Positions 1 through 8,549 of a stretch of 38,906 bases of DNA are shown here, one piece after another (the stretch's first letter is position 1; each line of letters opens with the position of its first letter). The stretch lies in assembly GCA_031256035.1 (NCBI GenBank), contig JAIRRJ010000094.1, positions 1 to 38,906 of the forward strand, read 5' to 3'. The stretch is from Treponema sp. (lineage in GTDB: Bacteria; Spirochaetota; Spirochaetia; Treponematales; Breznakiellaceae). Under the pieces are notes generated by a model. That model was not told the DNA's origin, did no database searches, and was given only the letters and a program-made list of their open reading frames with translations. Position numbers and translations under genes: made by a program.

Positions 1-41
1 CTCCGGTAATTGGTTTTACCGGTATTATTCTCTTTCCGTAT

Positions 42-97
42 GGTTCGATTTTTATCTTGAGGCATCACTCTTCTAGGGTTCGATTTATCGTGAGGCA
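42..97. repeat. Two tandem copies of a dispersed GGTTCGAT...TGAGGCA motif
   Basis: Two copies, at 42-64 and 77-97, share GGTTCGATTT, a short variable stretch and TGAGGCA. Two inverted copies lie at the opposite end of the window (38797-38818 and 38830-38853). The function is unknown. The pairing and spacing suggest a dispersed intergenic repeat rather than chance. Positions 98-275 otherwise show nothing that I can assign beyond the ribosome-binding site of the next gene. Confidence 0.55.
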
Positions 98-275
98 TTG
101 CGAGCTATTGCAAAAAACAGCCGATTCTTGTATATTAGAGATAGGAGCCGTGCCAACTTGGGATTGGCTTTTTCTGGTTTTTTTTGTTCTGTAAATATGA
201 GCTTGGGGGTTCTGTTTATCCCTGACAAATGTTCGGGAGCCTGTTGGTGAACAGGCCACAAACAAGGAGCTATGT

Positions 276-464
276 ATGTTTGGTAACGCCTCAAAATCCC
301 AAAATCGCATTGAGGGAATAAAGTTGCGTGCAGAACAGTTAGGAGTTCTTGATATGTCATTTGCAGGCAATGTTGCAAAGAAGGAATTGAAATCCATGGA
401 AGAGCTTCTTGACATTATTGAAGAAGACAAAAAGAAGGATTCGCTGGTTCCCGCCATCCCTTAG
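276..464 (+). CDS. Small hypothetical protein (62 aa)
   Basis: Unrecognised 62-residue protein, basic at the N-terminus, with an acidic-basic helical C-terminal half (KELKSMEELLDIIEEDKKK). AAGGAG lies about 5 nt before ATG 276, which favours that start over the out-of-frame ATG at 272. The stop is 7 nt before the ATG of the next gene, so the two may form a small operon. Small size and pairing with a putative metallopeptidase would fit an antitoxin or regulator, but nothing in the sequence shows this. Confidence 0.5.
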   Translation: MFGNASKSQNRIEGIKLRAEQLGVLDMSFAGNVAKKELKSMEELLDIIEEDKKKDSLVPAIP

Positions 465-471
465 GAATGGA

Positions 472-1062
472 ATGTGTCAACAGGCCAAGTATTTCGATCT
501 ACAGAACAAAAAAATTTTCTATAAACGCATGATTGATATTGTATGTAAAAGAAGAGAATTATATTGCCATGAGATAACTCACGCGATAGCTGTTATTAAT
601 ATTTTTCCGGATCATATTTCAGAGGATAGTAGACAACAATTTCTGGAAAAGATAAAAAGGAAATTCGAACGGTCACTTAACGATGTGGAAACGAGATCGG
701 TTTTCCCTTTTGCGTTATCCTTTGACACCCATAAAAATAACCCATGGCATATTGTTAATGAACATTTTTCCTACGAGGACAAGCTGGATTATCCTGCAAT
801 TTATGGAAATTTGATGATTGACGATAATGAAATCACTAAAACAGTAAAATTGTATGGAGAATATGTTAAAAACAAAATAATTACATCGCGACCAAAATCC
901 GCCATTCCTATTACAGAATATTTTAAACAGACTAAATATATTGATATTACTCACGCTATTCAAACGCCCAGTAGACAAGCGCGTTTAAACTTTGAGATAC
1001 AAAATATGGTTTCAACGCTGAGGCTATTTCTAAAGAACGGTCTCTCTGTGCCACGTGGTTAA
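472..1062 (+). CDS. Hypothetical protein with an HEITH zinc-metallopeptidase-like motif
   Basis: A 196-aa protein counted from ATG 472. The frame is open from 409, but those extra 21 residues overlap the preceding gene and have no ribosome-binding site. Residues 33-37 read HEITH inside a hydrophobic-flanked helix (YCHEITHAIAVI), which matches the HExxH zinc motif of gluzincin-type peptidases. A further DITHAI element occurs near the C-terminus. There is no signal peptide or membrane segment, so it is probably cytoplasmic. The gene is clearly more AT-rich than the housekeeping genes to its right, which suggests acquisition by transfer. I do not recognise the family, and the peptidase role rests on the motif alone. 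Confidence 0.6.
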   Translation: MCQQAKYFDLQNKKIFYKRMIDIVCKRRELYCHEITHAIAVINIFPDHISEDSRQQFLEKIKRKFERSLNDVETRSVFPFALSFDTHKNNPWHIVNEHFSYEDKLDYPAIYGNLMIDDNEITKTVKLYGEYVKNKIITSRPKSAIPITEYFKQTKYIDITHAIQTPSRQARLNFEIQNMVSTLRLFLKNGLSVPRG

Positions 1063-1169
1063 CCCTGTCCCCGGTACACGCCTGATAAAGGAACGCATTT
1101 TTAACATCGCATTCCAATAAGAAAAACACTGGACAGCCGCTTGTATTGAGAATTATTACTGAAATATCC

Positions 1170-1547
1170 TCACTTGGGAAACACAATCAGCGGCCTGCGG
1201 TGTCCGGTTGGCTGGTAGACGCTGCCTTCGGGAAGGCTTAAGTCAGTCTGCTGGGCAGGTTTTTCCGTTGTTTCAGGTTTTATCGTTAATTTTTCAGGCA
1301 GTCTGGCAGGCTTTTTTCCCGCTTGTTTTGCGGGCGCTTTTTTTGTGGGCTTGGAAACAATCTTTTTCTTTTCGGGCTTTTTCGCGGTTTTTTTAACCGG
1401 GGCTTTTTTTACTGCCTTGACCGGTTTTTTTGCCGGCGCGGGCTTCTTTTTGGGAGCGCTTTTTTTCGCGGCTGGTTTTACCGGTTTTTTTACTTGTTTA
1501 CCGGTACTTTTTGCTGGCTTTTTCTTTGAAGCAATAATTTTTGCCAT
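1170..1547 (-). CDS. Lys/Ala/Pro-rich histone H1-like protein
   Basis: A 125-aa protein. Roughly residues 5-90 are almost entirely lysine, alanine and proline in KKPxK / AKK / PAKK repeats, like the tail of eukaryotic histone H1 and bacterial H1-like nucleoid proteins such as chlamydial HctB. The last 35 residues are less biased and end in a short hydrophobic stretch (RRPLIVFPK). AGGGGTG precedes the ATG by about 5 nt. It is expected to bind DNA non-specifically and condense or protect the nucleoid. The repeats make length variation between strains likely. The function is inferred from composition only. Confidence 0.75.
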   Translation of the reverse strand: MAKIIASKKKPAKSTGKQVKKPVKPAAKKSAPKKKPAPAKKPVKAVKKAPVKKTAKKPEKKKIVSKPTKKAPAKQAGKKPARLPEKLTIKPETTEKPAQQTDLSLPEGSVYQPTGHRRPLIVFPK

Positions 1548-1613
1548 ACTTCACCCCTGAAAGTTGTTGTTTCCATCATTTTACCACATTATTTCAATTT
1601 TGTGAAATTTTAA

Positions 1614-3827
1614 TTATTTTTTTGCCTGTAAACAGATACTTTTCCAGCGCCATAAAAGCGGGCCTTTTGTAATTCTTTGGCGCAGAGCCTGTTCTACCGT
1701 TAAAAAATCGCTTTTTTCCATGTTTTTTGCCATAAAACCGCCCCATCTAGATTGTTCCGTATTAAACCACGAGGCAAGGTCTTTTTCTGTAATTAGCCGT
1801 TCCTCTTTTTGGTCTATTGTTTGAAGCTGCACGGTAAAGCCCTGTTCTTCAAAGGCGGCGGTAAGTTCTTCCGGTGTCCAATGGCCTGCGCCGGATAAAT
1901 TTTGAAAAAAAGCCTCTTCCGCCAGCGCCAGCTTTGCCGCCGGTTCGCCCATGCCGCATTCGTCCTTGAGTATGCGGGAAATGCGCTCTCCAAGGCGGGG
2001 AGGGGAGGAAAGCAGGATAACGCTGCCGTTTGGCGCCAAAAGCGCTTTTGCGGCGGAGGCAAAACCGGACAGCGAAACGGCAAGGCGCGGGCTGCGGATT
2101 AAGATGTGGTCAAATAGAGAGCAGGAAAACCATTCATCGCAAAGATGCGCGGCAGGCAGAGTATCCTCTGTAACCGCGATGATCGGCTTATCAACTTCAT
2201 CCAGAATTTCAGCATAACGCAGCAGCGCATCCCTCGCAGCATCGGTGTTTACGAGAGCCGCCGTCAAACCTTCGGGGCATCTGCGCAGGCTTTCCCAGAG
2301 CAAGAGGCCGTCATTTGCCAGCGGAATTAGCACGCGATCCTGACGCGTGAAAGACGATGCCGAAAAGATCGTGTTACGGTCGCCCAAAAGCAGGGCGTTT
2401 CTCCCTGATTCCAGCCGCTTAAACCAGCCCTCCCTGCCCTTTGCCGCCGCCGACCATGAAAGCAATTCACCGGCTTCGTTGTCGCCCAAAACAATGGCGG
2501 CCTGAAGCTCCCTCTTGCGTAAAACATCTTCCCGGATTTTACCTTCATAACCGATTGACGAAGGTATATAAAAAGTCCTGCCCCGCAGCGAAGCCGGCAA
2601 ATACTGCTGGGCTGCCCAATGATCCCTGTAGGCATGGGGATACGCATATCCTTCGCCGTGGCCGAAACCTTCGCTGTCGCGGTTACCGTCCCGCAGATGA
2701 TTGGGGATTTCAGCGTCTTCGCGTTCCACTTCTTTTAACGCGTCAAAAAACGCCATTGCGGTATTTGACTTGGGAGCGGTCGCAAGGTACAGGCAGGCAT
2801 GAGACAGGGGGAAATTGCCTTCCGGGAAACCGATGCGTTCAAATGCCTGCGCGCAGGAGACAACGACAGAAAGCGCCATCGGGTCTGCAAGCCCTACGTC
2901 CTCGCTTGCAAGGATTATCATTCGCCTGAAAATAAATTTCGGGTCTTCCCCGGCGCGTACCATTTTTGCAAGCCAGTACAAAGCCGCATCGGGATCGCTT
3001 CCCCTGACGCTTTTTATGAATGCGCTTATAGTGTCGAAATGATAATCGCCGTCCCGGTCGTAAAGCAAAGCCCTGCGCTGAATGCTCTCTTCTGCGGTTT
3101 CAAGTGAAATGCGTATTTCCTCACCTGCTGCGGGCGGCCATGTTACGCTTGTTTCAACCGCCAGTTCCAGAGCGTTTAACAGGCTGCGGGTATCGCCGCC
3201 CGCTATTTCCACAAGGTGTTCCAGAGCGCCTTCTTCAAATTGAACATTCCAGTTTCCGTAACCCCGTTCTTTGTCTGCAACGGCGCGGCGTGCGGTTTCC
3301 ATAAGATCAGAGGCGCCAAGAGGCTTTAACTGAAAAATACGGCTGCGGCTTACAAGGGCGCGGTTCACTTCAAAAAAAGGGTTCTCTGTTGTCGCGCCGA
3401 CAAGGATTACCGTGCCGTTTTCCACCCAGGGAAGAAGAGCGTCCTGCTGCGCCTTGTTCCAGCGGTGAACCTCATCCACAAAGAGGATGGTTCTTTTGTT
3501 GTAAAGCCTGTAACGTTCATCGGAGCGGTCGATAACTTCGCGGATATCCTTTACGCCGGAAAGGACTGCGTTAAGGTTTTCAAAAGCGGCTCTTGTAGTA
3601 TTTGCGATAACGGAGGCAAGGCTTGTTTTTCCCGTTCCCGGAGGGCCGTAGAGAATTATCGATGAAAGCCGGTCTGTCTGAATTGCGCGGCGCAGAAGCC
3701 GTCCCTTTCCGACAATATGATCCTGACCGACGATGTCTTCCAGAGTACGGGGGCGCATCCGGTCTGCAAGCGGGCGGGGGGTCTCCTGACCGGCGGGTCT
3801 ATTTTTTTGTGAAAACAGTTCGTCCAT
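1614..3827 (-). CDS. rarA: RarA (MgsA) AAA+ ATPase fused to a C-terminal domain of unknown function
   Basis: A 737-aa protein, against about 420-450 aa for a standard RarA. The N-terminal part is a clamp-loader-like AAA+ module: Walker A GPPGTGKT at 61-68, Walker B ILFVDEVH around 114-121, sensor GATTENP at 144-150, RSR arginine finger at about 161-163, then the MgsA tetramerisation region ([13 protein letters not shown]). RarA acts at stalled replication forks together with SSB and the replisome. From roughly residue 460 an extra ~280-residue part follows that resembles a Rossmann/methyltransferase-type fold ([21 protein letters not shown]). RarA/unknown-domain fusions are a known arrangement in spirochaetes and some other phyla. 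No Shine-Dalgarno is visible. The start lies 12 nt after the lipoprotein gene, so translation is probably coupled. Confidence 0.93.
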   Translation of the reverse strand: MDELFSQKNRPAGQETPRPLADRMRPRTLEDIVGQDHIVGKGRLLRRAIQTDRLSSIILYGPPGTGKTSLASVIANTTRAAFENLNAVLSGVKDIREVIDRSDERYRLYNKRTILFVDEVHRWNKAQQDALLPWVENGTVILVGATTENPFFEVNRALVSRSRIFQLKPLGASDLMETARRAVADKERGYGNWNVQFEEGALEHLVEIAGGDTRSLLNALELAVETSVTWPPAAGEEIRISLETAEESIQRRALLYDRDGDYHFDTISAFIKSVRGSDPDAALYWLAKMVRAGEDPKFIFRRMIILASEDVGLADPMALSVVVSCAQAFERIGFPEGNFPLSHACLYLATAPKSNTAMAFFDALKEVEREDAEIPNHLRDGNRDSEGFGHGEGYAYPHAYRDHWAAQQYLPASLRGRTFYIPSSIGYEGKIREDVLRKRELQAAIVLGDNEAGELLSWSAAAKGREGWFKRLESGRNALLLGDRNTIFSASSFTRQDRVLIPLANDGLLLWESLRRCPEGLTAALVNTDAARDALLRYAEILDEVDKPIIAVTEDTLPAAHLCDEWFSCSLFDHILIRSPRLAVSLSGFASAAKALLAPNGSVILLSSPPRLGERISRILKDECGMGEPAAKLALAEEAFFQNLSGAGHWTPEELTAAFEEQGFTVQLQTIDQKEERLITEKDLASWFNTEQSRWGGFMAKNMEKSDFLTVEQALRQRITKGPLLWRWKSICLQAKK

Positions 3828-3839
3828 TACAGAGGCGGG

Positions 3840-5027
3840 TTATTCTTCCGCATTCCATTCGCGCTCACGGTATGACCAAACGCCGCTTTTTTGAGTGGAA
3901 GCAAAGAGTATCCTTTTGCTGTCAACATCATCCGGTGTCTGGAAAAGGTGAGTAACCGGATGTTTCCCGATTGTGGATTTATAAAGATCATTGTTGCTGT
4001 CTTCAATGCTGCTTATAGCTTTTTTCCCCGGTTCAGTAAAAACAGCGCCATCTTTAATGCCGTTTGGTTTAGTTGAATCCAGTTCCAGTTCAAGGTAGCC
4101 GTAAGTATAACCTGTATACACTGAGTATTCCAGTGAATCCTGTCTTGCCGCCAAAAGCAGTCTTTGTGAAGGCTTATCTTTGTGTGTCCAGATGGCAAGC
4201 GCGCCGTTGGACATTGAATCCATGGAAATGTTTGTCTTGGTTACGGAACCGGCTTTTACATTGTATAAAATTCCTTCGCGTGTTATGGCGGCAATATTAA
4301 TATCATCCAAATTTATTATTCCGGTAAAGCCTTTATCTTTTGAACTGTCAATGCGGCTTGCAGTATTGGCGCTTATGTCCAGCTGAAAAATACCTGCAAT
4401 ACCTATGTCTTTGTCGTCTTTATCTTTTTCCATTACATATGTATCTTTAGTGCAAAGGTAATAGTATGATCCGTTAAAAGCGGCTCCGCACAGCTCGCCT
4501 GCATGTTCCTTATTCTCACCTTTTGGTATTGGGACTCCAGTGATCTTTTTTATTGCAGCATTTGCACTCGCACTATCATCGATCCGGAAAAAAGTAAAAA
4601 AATCGTTGTTCTCCGCCCCGATGAATACTTTATCACCCGCTTCATAAATTGACTGCAAGTCTTTATAACTGCCGGTTTCTCCGCCGATTTCTTCCCATTT
4701 ATTTGACTTATTGGGGTAGCGTTTTATGACGGTTGATTCGTCTTTGCGGCACAACGCATACAGATAATTACCGGTGGCTGCAAGACGGATGATTCTGCCG
4801 TCTGGTTGTGGAACTTTTTCTTTTTTATCCCATCCGTCTTTTGTGTACCGGTGAAGGGTATTTCCGGAAGCAACATACATTGCATTATTAAAACTGGTAA
4901 AATTGGTAGGACCGCCATTTATGCGGGGATCTTTCGGTTCTACTTCCTGGGAGATCGTATAAAATATAGGATCATTACATGCGGCAAACATTAACAATAC
5001 CGCGGCAAAAAACAGTTGGTTTTTCAT
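3840..5027 (-). CDS. Putative treponemal lipoprotein, possibly beta-propeller-like
   Basis: A 395-aa protein with a signal peptide and lipobox MFAAC (lipidated Cys17). It is therefore predicted to be anchored in a membrane facing the periplasm or surface. The body consists of repeating short beta-strand blocks (NTLHRYTKDGW, GNYLYALCRKD, GDKVFIGAENN, GSYYYLCTKD, RILFASTQKSGVWSY), as in beta-propeller or WD-like sensor lipoproteins. GTGGAG precedes the ATG. It starts 11 nt after the beta-barrel gene and ends 12 nt before rarA, so the three probably share a transcript. I do not recognise the specific family; a structural or ligand-binding envelope role is an inference. Confidence 0.8.
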   Translation of the reverse strand: MKNQLFFAAVLLMFAACNDPIFYTISQEVEPKDPRINGGPTNFTSFNNAMYVASGNTLHRYTKDGWDKKEKVPQPDGRIIRLAATGNYLYALCRKDESTVIKRYPNKSNKWEEIGGETGSYKDLQSIYEAGDKVFIGAENNDFFTFFRIDDSASANAAIKKITGVPIPKGENKEHAGELCGAAFNGSYYYLCTKDTYVMEKDKDDKDIGIAGIFQLDISANTASRIDSSKDKGFTGIINLDDINIAAITREGILYNVKAGSVTKTNISMDSMSNGALAIWTHKDKPSQRLLLAARQDSLEYSVYTGYTYGYLELELDSTKPNGIKDGAVFTEPGKKAISSIEDSNNDLYKSTIGKHPVTHLFQTPDDVDSKRILFASTQKSGVWSYREREWNAEE

Positions 5028-5038
5028 ACTACTCCACG

Positions 5039-5650
5039 CTAAAAATGATAACGGACTGAAAGCATAAAGTCTACCATAATTCCATGGACATCTTTATAGA
5101 CGTCTTTATTGTCATCTGTCCATTCCGGGAACCAGCACAAATTAGAGGTAAATCCAAATGACCAGTCGGCATTATATCTGAAATATGCCCCGCCGCCGCC
5201 TTTCATGTATAAACCGTAATATGCCAAATTAAGGTAACGGTGCCATGACATTCCCAAGGTAATATTAAGAGGGAATTCAATTCTTTTGAATATGAATTGA
5301 TAACCTGCTTTTATGCCGAGCGGAATTATAAATAAGGTATTTCTGCCAAGAGTGGGAATAAAAAGCCCTCCCACTTCCCCGCCAACATTAAAATGAGCAT
5401 TAAAAAAATAACTGTAAGAAAGCGATCCGGTTCCGCCCACCGGCGGATCAAATTTATCTACAAAAAACGCGGGAAAGACAGTTCCCAAAGAAATAATAAA
5501 TGCCTGATCTCCGGGAAGATATAAGTCCGGCGAATAAATATCAAAATCATCATCATACCAAGGGTCCTCGTCCGGAGCTTCTTCCTGAGCATAAAGCAGG
5601 ATGGATGTTACCAACAATAGAAATAATAAAAAGGCTCCTGCCTTCCGCAT
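5039..5650 (-). CDS. Putative outer-membrane beta-barrel protein
   Basis: A 203-aa protein with an N-terminal signal peptide (FLLFLLLVTSILLYA, cut before QEEAPDEDP), a short acidic Asp/Tyr-rich linker, then alternating amphipathic strands rich in Gly and aromatics and a terminal phenylalanine (SVRYHF). This is the usual layout of small 8-stranded outer-membrane barrels. It resembles the OmpW/TP0733-type treponemal proteins in size and pattern, but that family assignment is from memory and tentative. GGAGGAG lies 3 nt before the ATG, inside the last linker of the hairpin array that forms its leader. It is first in an operon with a lipoprotein and rarA. Confidence 0.78.
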   Translation of the reverse strand: MRKAGAFLLFLLLVTSILLYAQEEAPDEDPWYDDDFDIYSPDLYLPGDQAFIISLGTVFPAFFVDKFDPPVGGTGSLSYSYFFNAHFNVGGEVGGLFIPTLGRNTLFIIPLGIKAGYQFIFKRIEFPLNITLGMSWHRYLNLAYYGLYMKGGGGAYFRYNADWSFGFTSNLCWFPEWTDDNKDVYKDVHGIMVDFMLSVRYHF

Positions 5651-5810
5651 TTACTCCTCCAGTACGCCGCGACAGCGGCGGTTATAATCGAACGCCGCCT
5701 TTGGCGGCGCTAACTCCTTTTTACGTCGCGCGAGCGACGATTTTAATCGAACGTCTCCGCGAAGCGGAGACGATAACTCCAGTACGCCGCGACAGCGGCG
5801 GTTGATTTAA
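5651..5810 (-). repeat. Array of five hairpins (about 30-bp period) forming the leader of the barrel gene
   Basis: Five short perfect stems follow one another. They are CGCCGC/GCGGCG at 5665-5680, CGCCGCC/GGCGGCG at 5693-5709, CGTCGC/GCGACG at 5724-5739, CGTCTCCGC/GCGGAGACG at 5752-5772, and a second copy of the first at 5785-5800. Loops are 3-4 nt. Hairpin centres lie 28.5-30.5 nt apart. Linkers alternate between a TTCGATTA type and a type containing GGAG on the minus strand. The last GGAG linker supplies the ribosome-binding site of the barrel gene. Stems differ in sequence but are fully compensated, which points to structure being maintained. Confidence 0.85.
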
Positions 5811-5820
5811 ACTCGCCTTA

Positions 5821-5849
5821 ACAATACCTTATTTCCATATTCTTAACAA
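5821..5849 (-). promoter_or_regulatory. Candidate sigma-70 promoter for the barrel-lipoprotein-rarA operon
   Basis: On the minus strand, -35 TTGTTA (5849-5844), a 17-nt spacer and -10 TATTGT (5826-5821). The start site would be near 5814. The whole ~160-nt leader would then consist of the hairpin array. Confidence 0.4.
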
Positions 5850-5869
5850 CAATAGACAAGTACGGGTTA

Positions 5870-6670
5870 CTATTCCCTGCCTTTCTCCATAGAAAGATAT
5901 TCCAGCAGAACCGGATATTTTGTAAGCAGTTCGCCGTAACGTTCAAGTTCGTCAAAATGAAACTGGGTTTCAATATGCTTTTCCGCTTTTTTGCCAAGAG
6001 CGGAGGAAACATATTCAAATTGTTTTGCAAGAAATTCCTCGTATAACAGCCTTACCTGCCTGTACAGGATAAAATCGGGGAATCGCGCTGACTTGATAAT
6101 CAGGGAAAAATCATCAAGTTCGGGAAATTTTATTTTGATTTCTCTCTCCATTTCCGCATCTGGACTGCCCGAAAGGATTTTTTCCAGCCGCAGGCTGTCA
6201 GTTTCCCCGGAAGTCAGCGTGCGCAGGATTGTAACTTCGATTTCCCGCGCAATTTCCTGTTCATACGCGTTTAACGCTTCCTGACTGACAATATTTTTCT
6301 CTGTTACAAGCCAAACCAATTTATCGGGATTGATGCTTAAAAAAATTGATGCGTTTAGTTCCCAGGAAAAATCAGCGCCAAGGCCGGCAAATGCCGCGTA
6401 ATTATCACCGGACGGCAGAATACTGCTTACATTGAAGGTGAAATTTTTCTTTTCAAGACGGTAAACCGGTATTTCTACGTTTGTTGGTATCAGTTTGTAC
6501 CACACCCAGCGTAATTGGCCTGATTGAACAATTGTGGAATCAACACCGTGGGTTTTGGATAAGATTACTCCGTATGCGCCGGGAGGGACTGAAAGCTGCG
6601 CCCAGCCAAAGAAAAAAACTGCACCGCCCATAATCGCCAGCAAAAATAAAGTAAAAAGAAACTTTTTCAT
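5870..6670 (-). CDS. Membrane-anchored SPFH/band-7-like protein
   Basis: A 266-aa protein. One N-terminal membrane segment (KKFLFTLFLLAIMGGAVFFFGW) is followed by a band-7-like N-terminal motif (VPPGAYGVILSKTHGV) and an extended domain that fits the stomatin/prohibitin/HflK group. The C-terminal part has charged helices. It is probably anchored in the inner membrane with the bulk outside the cytoplasm, and a scaffold role is inferred. The open frame extends 39 codons upstream, but ATG 6670 starts exactly at a classical signal-anchor and has no Shine-Dalgarno. The predicted -10 (6685-6680) puts the transcription start about 3 nt upstream, suggesting a leaderless mRNA. Confidence 0.7.
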   Translation of the reverse strand: MKKFLFTLFLLAIMGGAVFFFGWAQLSVPPGAYGVILSKTHGVDSTIVQSGQLRWVWYKLIPTNVEIPVYRLEKKNFTFNVSSILPSGDNYAAFAGLGADFSWELNASIFLSINPDKLVWLVTEKNIVSQEALNAYEQEIAREIEVTILRTLTSGETDSLRLEKILSGSPDAEMEREIKIKFPELDDFSLIIKSARFPDFILYRQVRLLYEEFLAKQFEYVSSALGKKAEKHIETQFHFDELERYGELLTKYPVLLEYLSMEKGRE

Positions 6671-6679
6671 ACTATAATG

Positions 6680-6709
6680 ATAATAGTACATATACCGATT
6701 ATTAAGCAA
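6680..6709 (-). promoter_or_regulatory. Candidate promoter giving a near-leaderless SPFH-like mRNA
   Basis: Minus strand: -35 TTGCTT (6709-6704), 18-nt spacer, -10 TATTAT (6685-6680). The predicted start at about 6674 is 3-4 nt before the ATG. Confidence 0.45.
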
Positions 6710-6751
6710 CCGCCGGGAAGCGGCCGGAACAGCATCATTTGAGCATGGATT

Positions 6752-7090
6752 ATGGAAAATTCGGGAAAAAACTACAAAATCCGGCAAAATCCCGTCTCAT
6801 GGGGTTTGGTTTTAAGTTTTCTCCTTTCATTTGTTACCCTGCTTGTTTATCTTTCAGAATCGGACTTTACCGATGAAACCATTTTTTTTCTGCTTTCCGT
6901 TATCCGTTATTCTGCTTTCTTTGTTGCCGCCTGCTCTGCATATCTGTTAATAACGGTTTTAAGGCATTTGAAAGACCGTCCTTGCGCACTTTCGATACTT
7001 GGAATAGTCTTGTTTTTGTGCAGCTTTTTGTATGGCGCGGGTATAACTATTATAAATGTTTTTATTGTAACGATTGCGGGAGGAATGTAG
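6752..7090 (+). CDS. Small integral membrane protein (three predicted segments)
   Basis: A 112-aa hydrophobic protein with membrane segments near residues 17-35, 45-67 and 79-108 and few soluble parts. I do not recognise the family. It is divergent from the SPFH-like gene, with 81 nt between starts. The stop TAG directly abuts the ATG of aroH, so the two are translated as a pair. No strong ribosome-binding site is visible before ATG 6752. Confidence 0.65.
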   Translation: MENSGKNYKIRQNPVSWGLVLSFLLSFVTLLVYLSESDFTDETIFFLLSVIRYSAFFVAACSAYLLITVLRHLKDRPCALSILGIVLFLCSFLYGAGITIINVFIVTIAGGM

Positions 7091-7453
7091 ATGAAAAGAT
7101 TGTTCGCTCTACGTGGGGCAGCGCAATGTATGAACACGGAAGATGATATTGGCGGTCAGACAGCGCTCCTTTACGATGAGCTTCTGAGCGCGAACAACCT
7201 TGATGAAACAGACATTGTCTCTCTTGTTTTTTCAGTAACAAGCGATCTAAATGCGGTTAATCCTTCCGCCGCCCTTAGAAAATCAGGTCGCGCAGCGGAT
7301 TTGGCGCTATTCACGGTTAGTGAAGCTGAAACAAAAGGCTCTCTTCCACGGACGCTCAGAGCCTTAGTCCACTGTTATCTGGAAGAGGGATCGAAACCCC
7401 GTCATGTGTACCGTAATGGCGCCGAGATTTTGAGACCGGATAGGAACAGGTAA
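7091..7453 (+). CDS. aroH: Monofunctional chorismate mutase, AroH class
   Basis: A 120-aa protein of the usual AroH length (about 120-127). It would convert chorismate to prephenate on the way to phenylalanine and tyrosine. Family signatures are visible in order: N-terminal FALRGA, then ETDIVSLVFSVTSDLNAVNPSAALRKSG (the TxDLNAxxPA core), GSLPRTLRALVH, and the C-terminal RHVYRNGAEILRPD. The Arg in LRGA, the Arg in LRK and the RHVY region correspond to substrate-binding positions of the Bacillus enzyme. The ATG follows the stop of the small membrane protein with no gap, and AGGA (in GGGAGGAATG) lies upstream. It converges with the GH18 gene, 14 nt away. No other aromatic-pathway gene is in the window. 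Confidence 0.93.
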   Translation: MKRLFALRGAAQCMNTEDDIGGQTALLYDELLSANNLDETDIVSLVFSVTSDLNAVNPSAALRKSGRAADLALFTVSEAETKGSLPRTLRALVHCYLEEGSKPRHVYRNGAEILRPDRNR

Positions 7454-7467
7454 CAGCAACTGAAGGG

Positions 7468-8538
7468 TCATTTCTCCAGCTTGAGTACTCTCCACACCTG
7501 AGGCGTTTCCTGACCAAGACGCCAAAAACCGATTGCCCCGACACCCATAGATTTATACATTTCCATGCGCACTGAAAGAGAATAAACGTCTTCGTAGTAG
7601 AGCTTTACAGATACCGGCACAACATAATCAAAAACGGGGATGCCGTTTTCCCGCCTGATATCGGTGATGTTCCTTTCTTTTATCAGGCTTTCAATGGTTG
7701 AATAAATGAGGGCGCGGGACGGATTGTGATCGCCCCAGGCGCGCCCGTAGAAAGGAAGACCCATGATGAGTTTTTCTTTGCCGATTACCCGCAGCGAATA
7801 TTCCGCTACACGGCTGCAAAAGGCGAGGGATGCTATCGAACCCGGCGCGCTGCCTGCCCAGTGTTCGTCATATGCCATCACGAGGATTCGATCCACAATG
7901 GGTTTTACTTTTTCGTAGTCGTATACATCGTCTGCGATTTTTCTGCTGCGGGCTTTATTGGCAACGGTGAACATCTTCCCGGGCGGCAGTCCTGCGCGTA
8001 ATTCTCTCATAAAGGAAATATACGCTTCTCCGTCTTTGGCGGGGACATATTCAAAGTCAATCTGTAAGCCGTCAAAATTTTTTGTCTCCGTCAGCAGGTC
8101 TTCTATCAGGGCTTTGCGTTCCTTACTGCCCGGCATGAGGGCAAAGTGGGTAAGAGGATAGCCGTTACACGCCACTACCAGATGAACACGCCCGGTAAAA
8201 GAAGAAAGATTACTGCGGGCAGGTACGTTTATCAACTTTCCGTAGGCATTGAGTTCAGCCCCGAAATACCCGATGTCGGAAATGGGAAGGCCCCTCGTGA
8301 GCGCCGCCTCCCTGCCTGCTACAACATAAGCCCAAATTTCGCCGAAAGACGAAACCGGCAGAGCTGCGTCTACCGGCGGAAGATCAAACTGTATTTCTTC
8401 TTCAGTTTCGTCAACTAAAGCAGTTTCCGGTTCGCTGTTCTTTTCCGGCTGGCTTAAACATTGCACAAGACTCAAACTCAAAAAAAGAAATGCGCCGATA
8501 GCAGCCGCAAGCCCGGCAGCTTTTGCAGAATGTTTCAT
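7468..8538 (-). CDS. Glycoside hydrolase family 18-like lipoprotein
   Basis: A 356-aa protein with a long signal peptide and lipobox SLVQC (Cys27), followed by an acidic low-complexity linker (about residues 30-55) and a TIM-barrel GH18 domain. The catalytic strand reads DGLQIDFE at 156-163, matching DGxxxDxE with Glu163 as the acid. Downstream ILVMAYDEHW and GLPFYGRAW are typical of the spore-cortex/YaaH-like branch. It probably acts on N-acetylglucosamine polymers, for example peptidoglycan or chitin, from a membrane-anchored position. It starts 11 nt after fba and is probably co-transcribed with it. No strong Shine-Dalgarno is seen, only an A/G-rich tract. Confidence 0.88.
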   Translation of the reverse strand: MKHSAKAAGLAAAIGAFLFLSLSLVQCLSQPEKNSEPETALVDETEEEIQFDLPPVDAALPVSSFGEIWAYVVAGREAALTRGLPISDIGYFGAELNAYGKLINVPARSNLSSFTGRVHLVVACNGYPLTHFALMPGSKERKALIEDLLTETKNFDGLQIDFEYVPAKDGEAYISFMRELRAGLPPGKMFTVANKARSRKIADDVYDYEKVKPIVDRILVMAYDEHWAGSAPGSIASLAFCSRVAEYSLRVIGKEKLIMGLPFYGRAWGDHNPSRALIYSTIESLIKERNITDIRRENGIPVFDYVVPVSVKLYYEDVYSLSVRMEMYKSMGVGAIGFWRLGQETPQVWRVLKLEK

Positions 8539-8549
8539 TTTTTCTTTTT

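Noticed and set aside
1208..1560. Plus-strand frames opposite the H1-like gene
   Set aside because: Phe/Leu/Ala-rich translations are mirror images of the Lys/Ala/Pro codons, without ribosome-binding sites.
5651..5810. CRISPR array (period about 30 bp)
   Set aside because: Units are self-complementary stems with varying sequence and short conserved linkers. There are no identical direct repeats with unique spacers and no cas genes.
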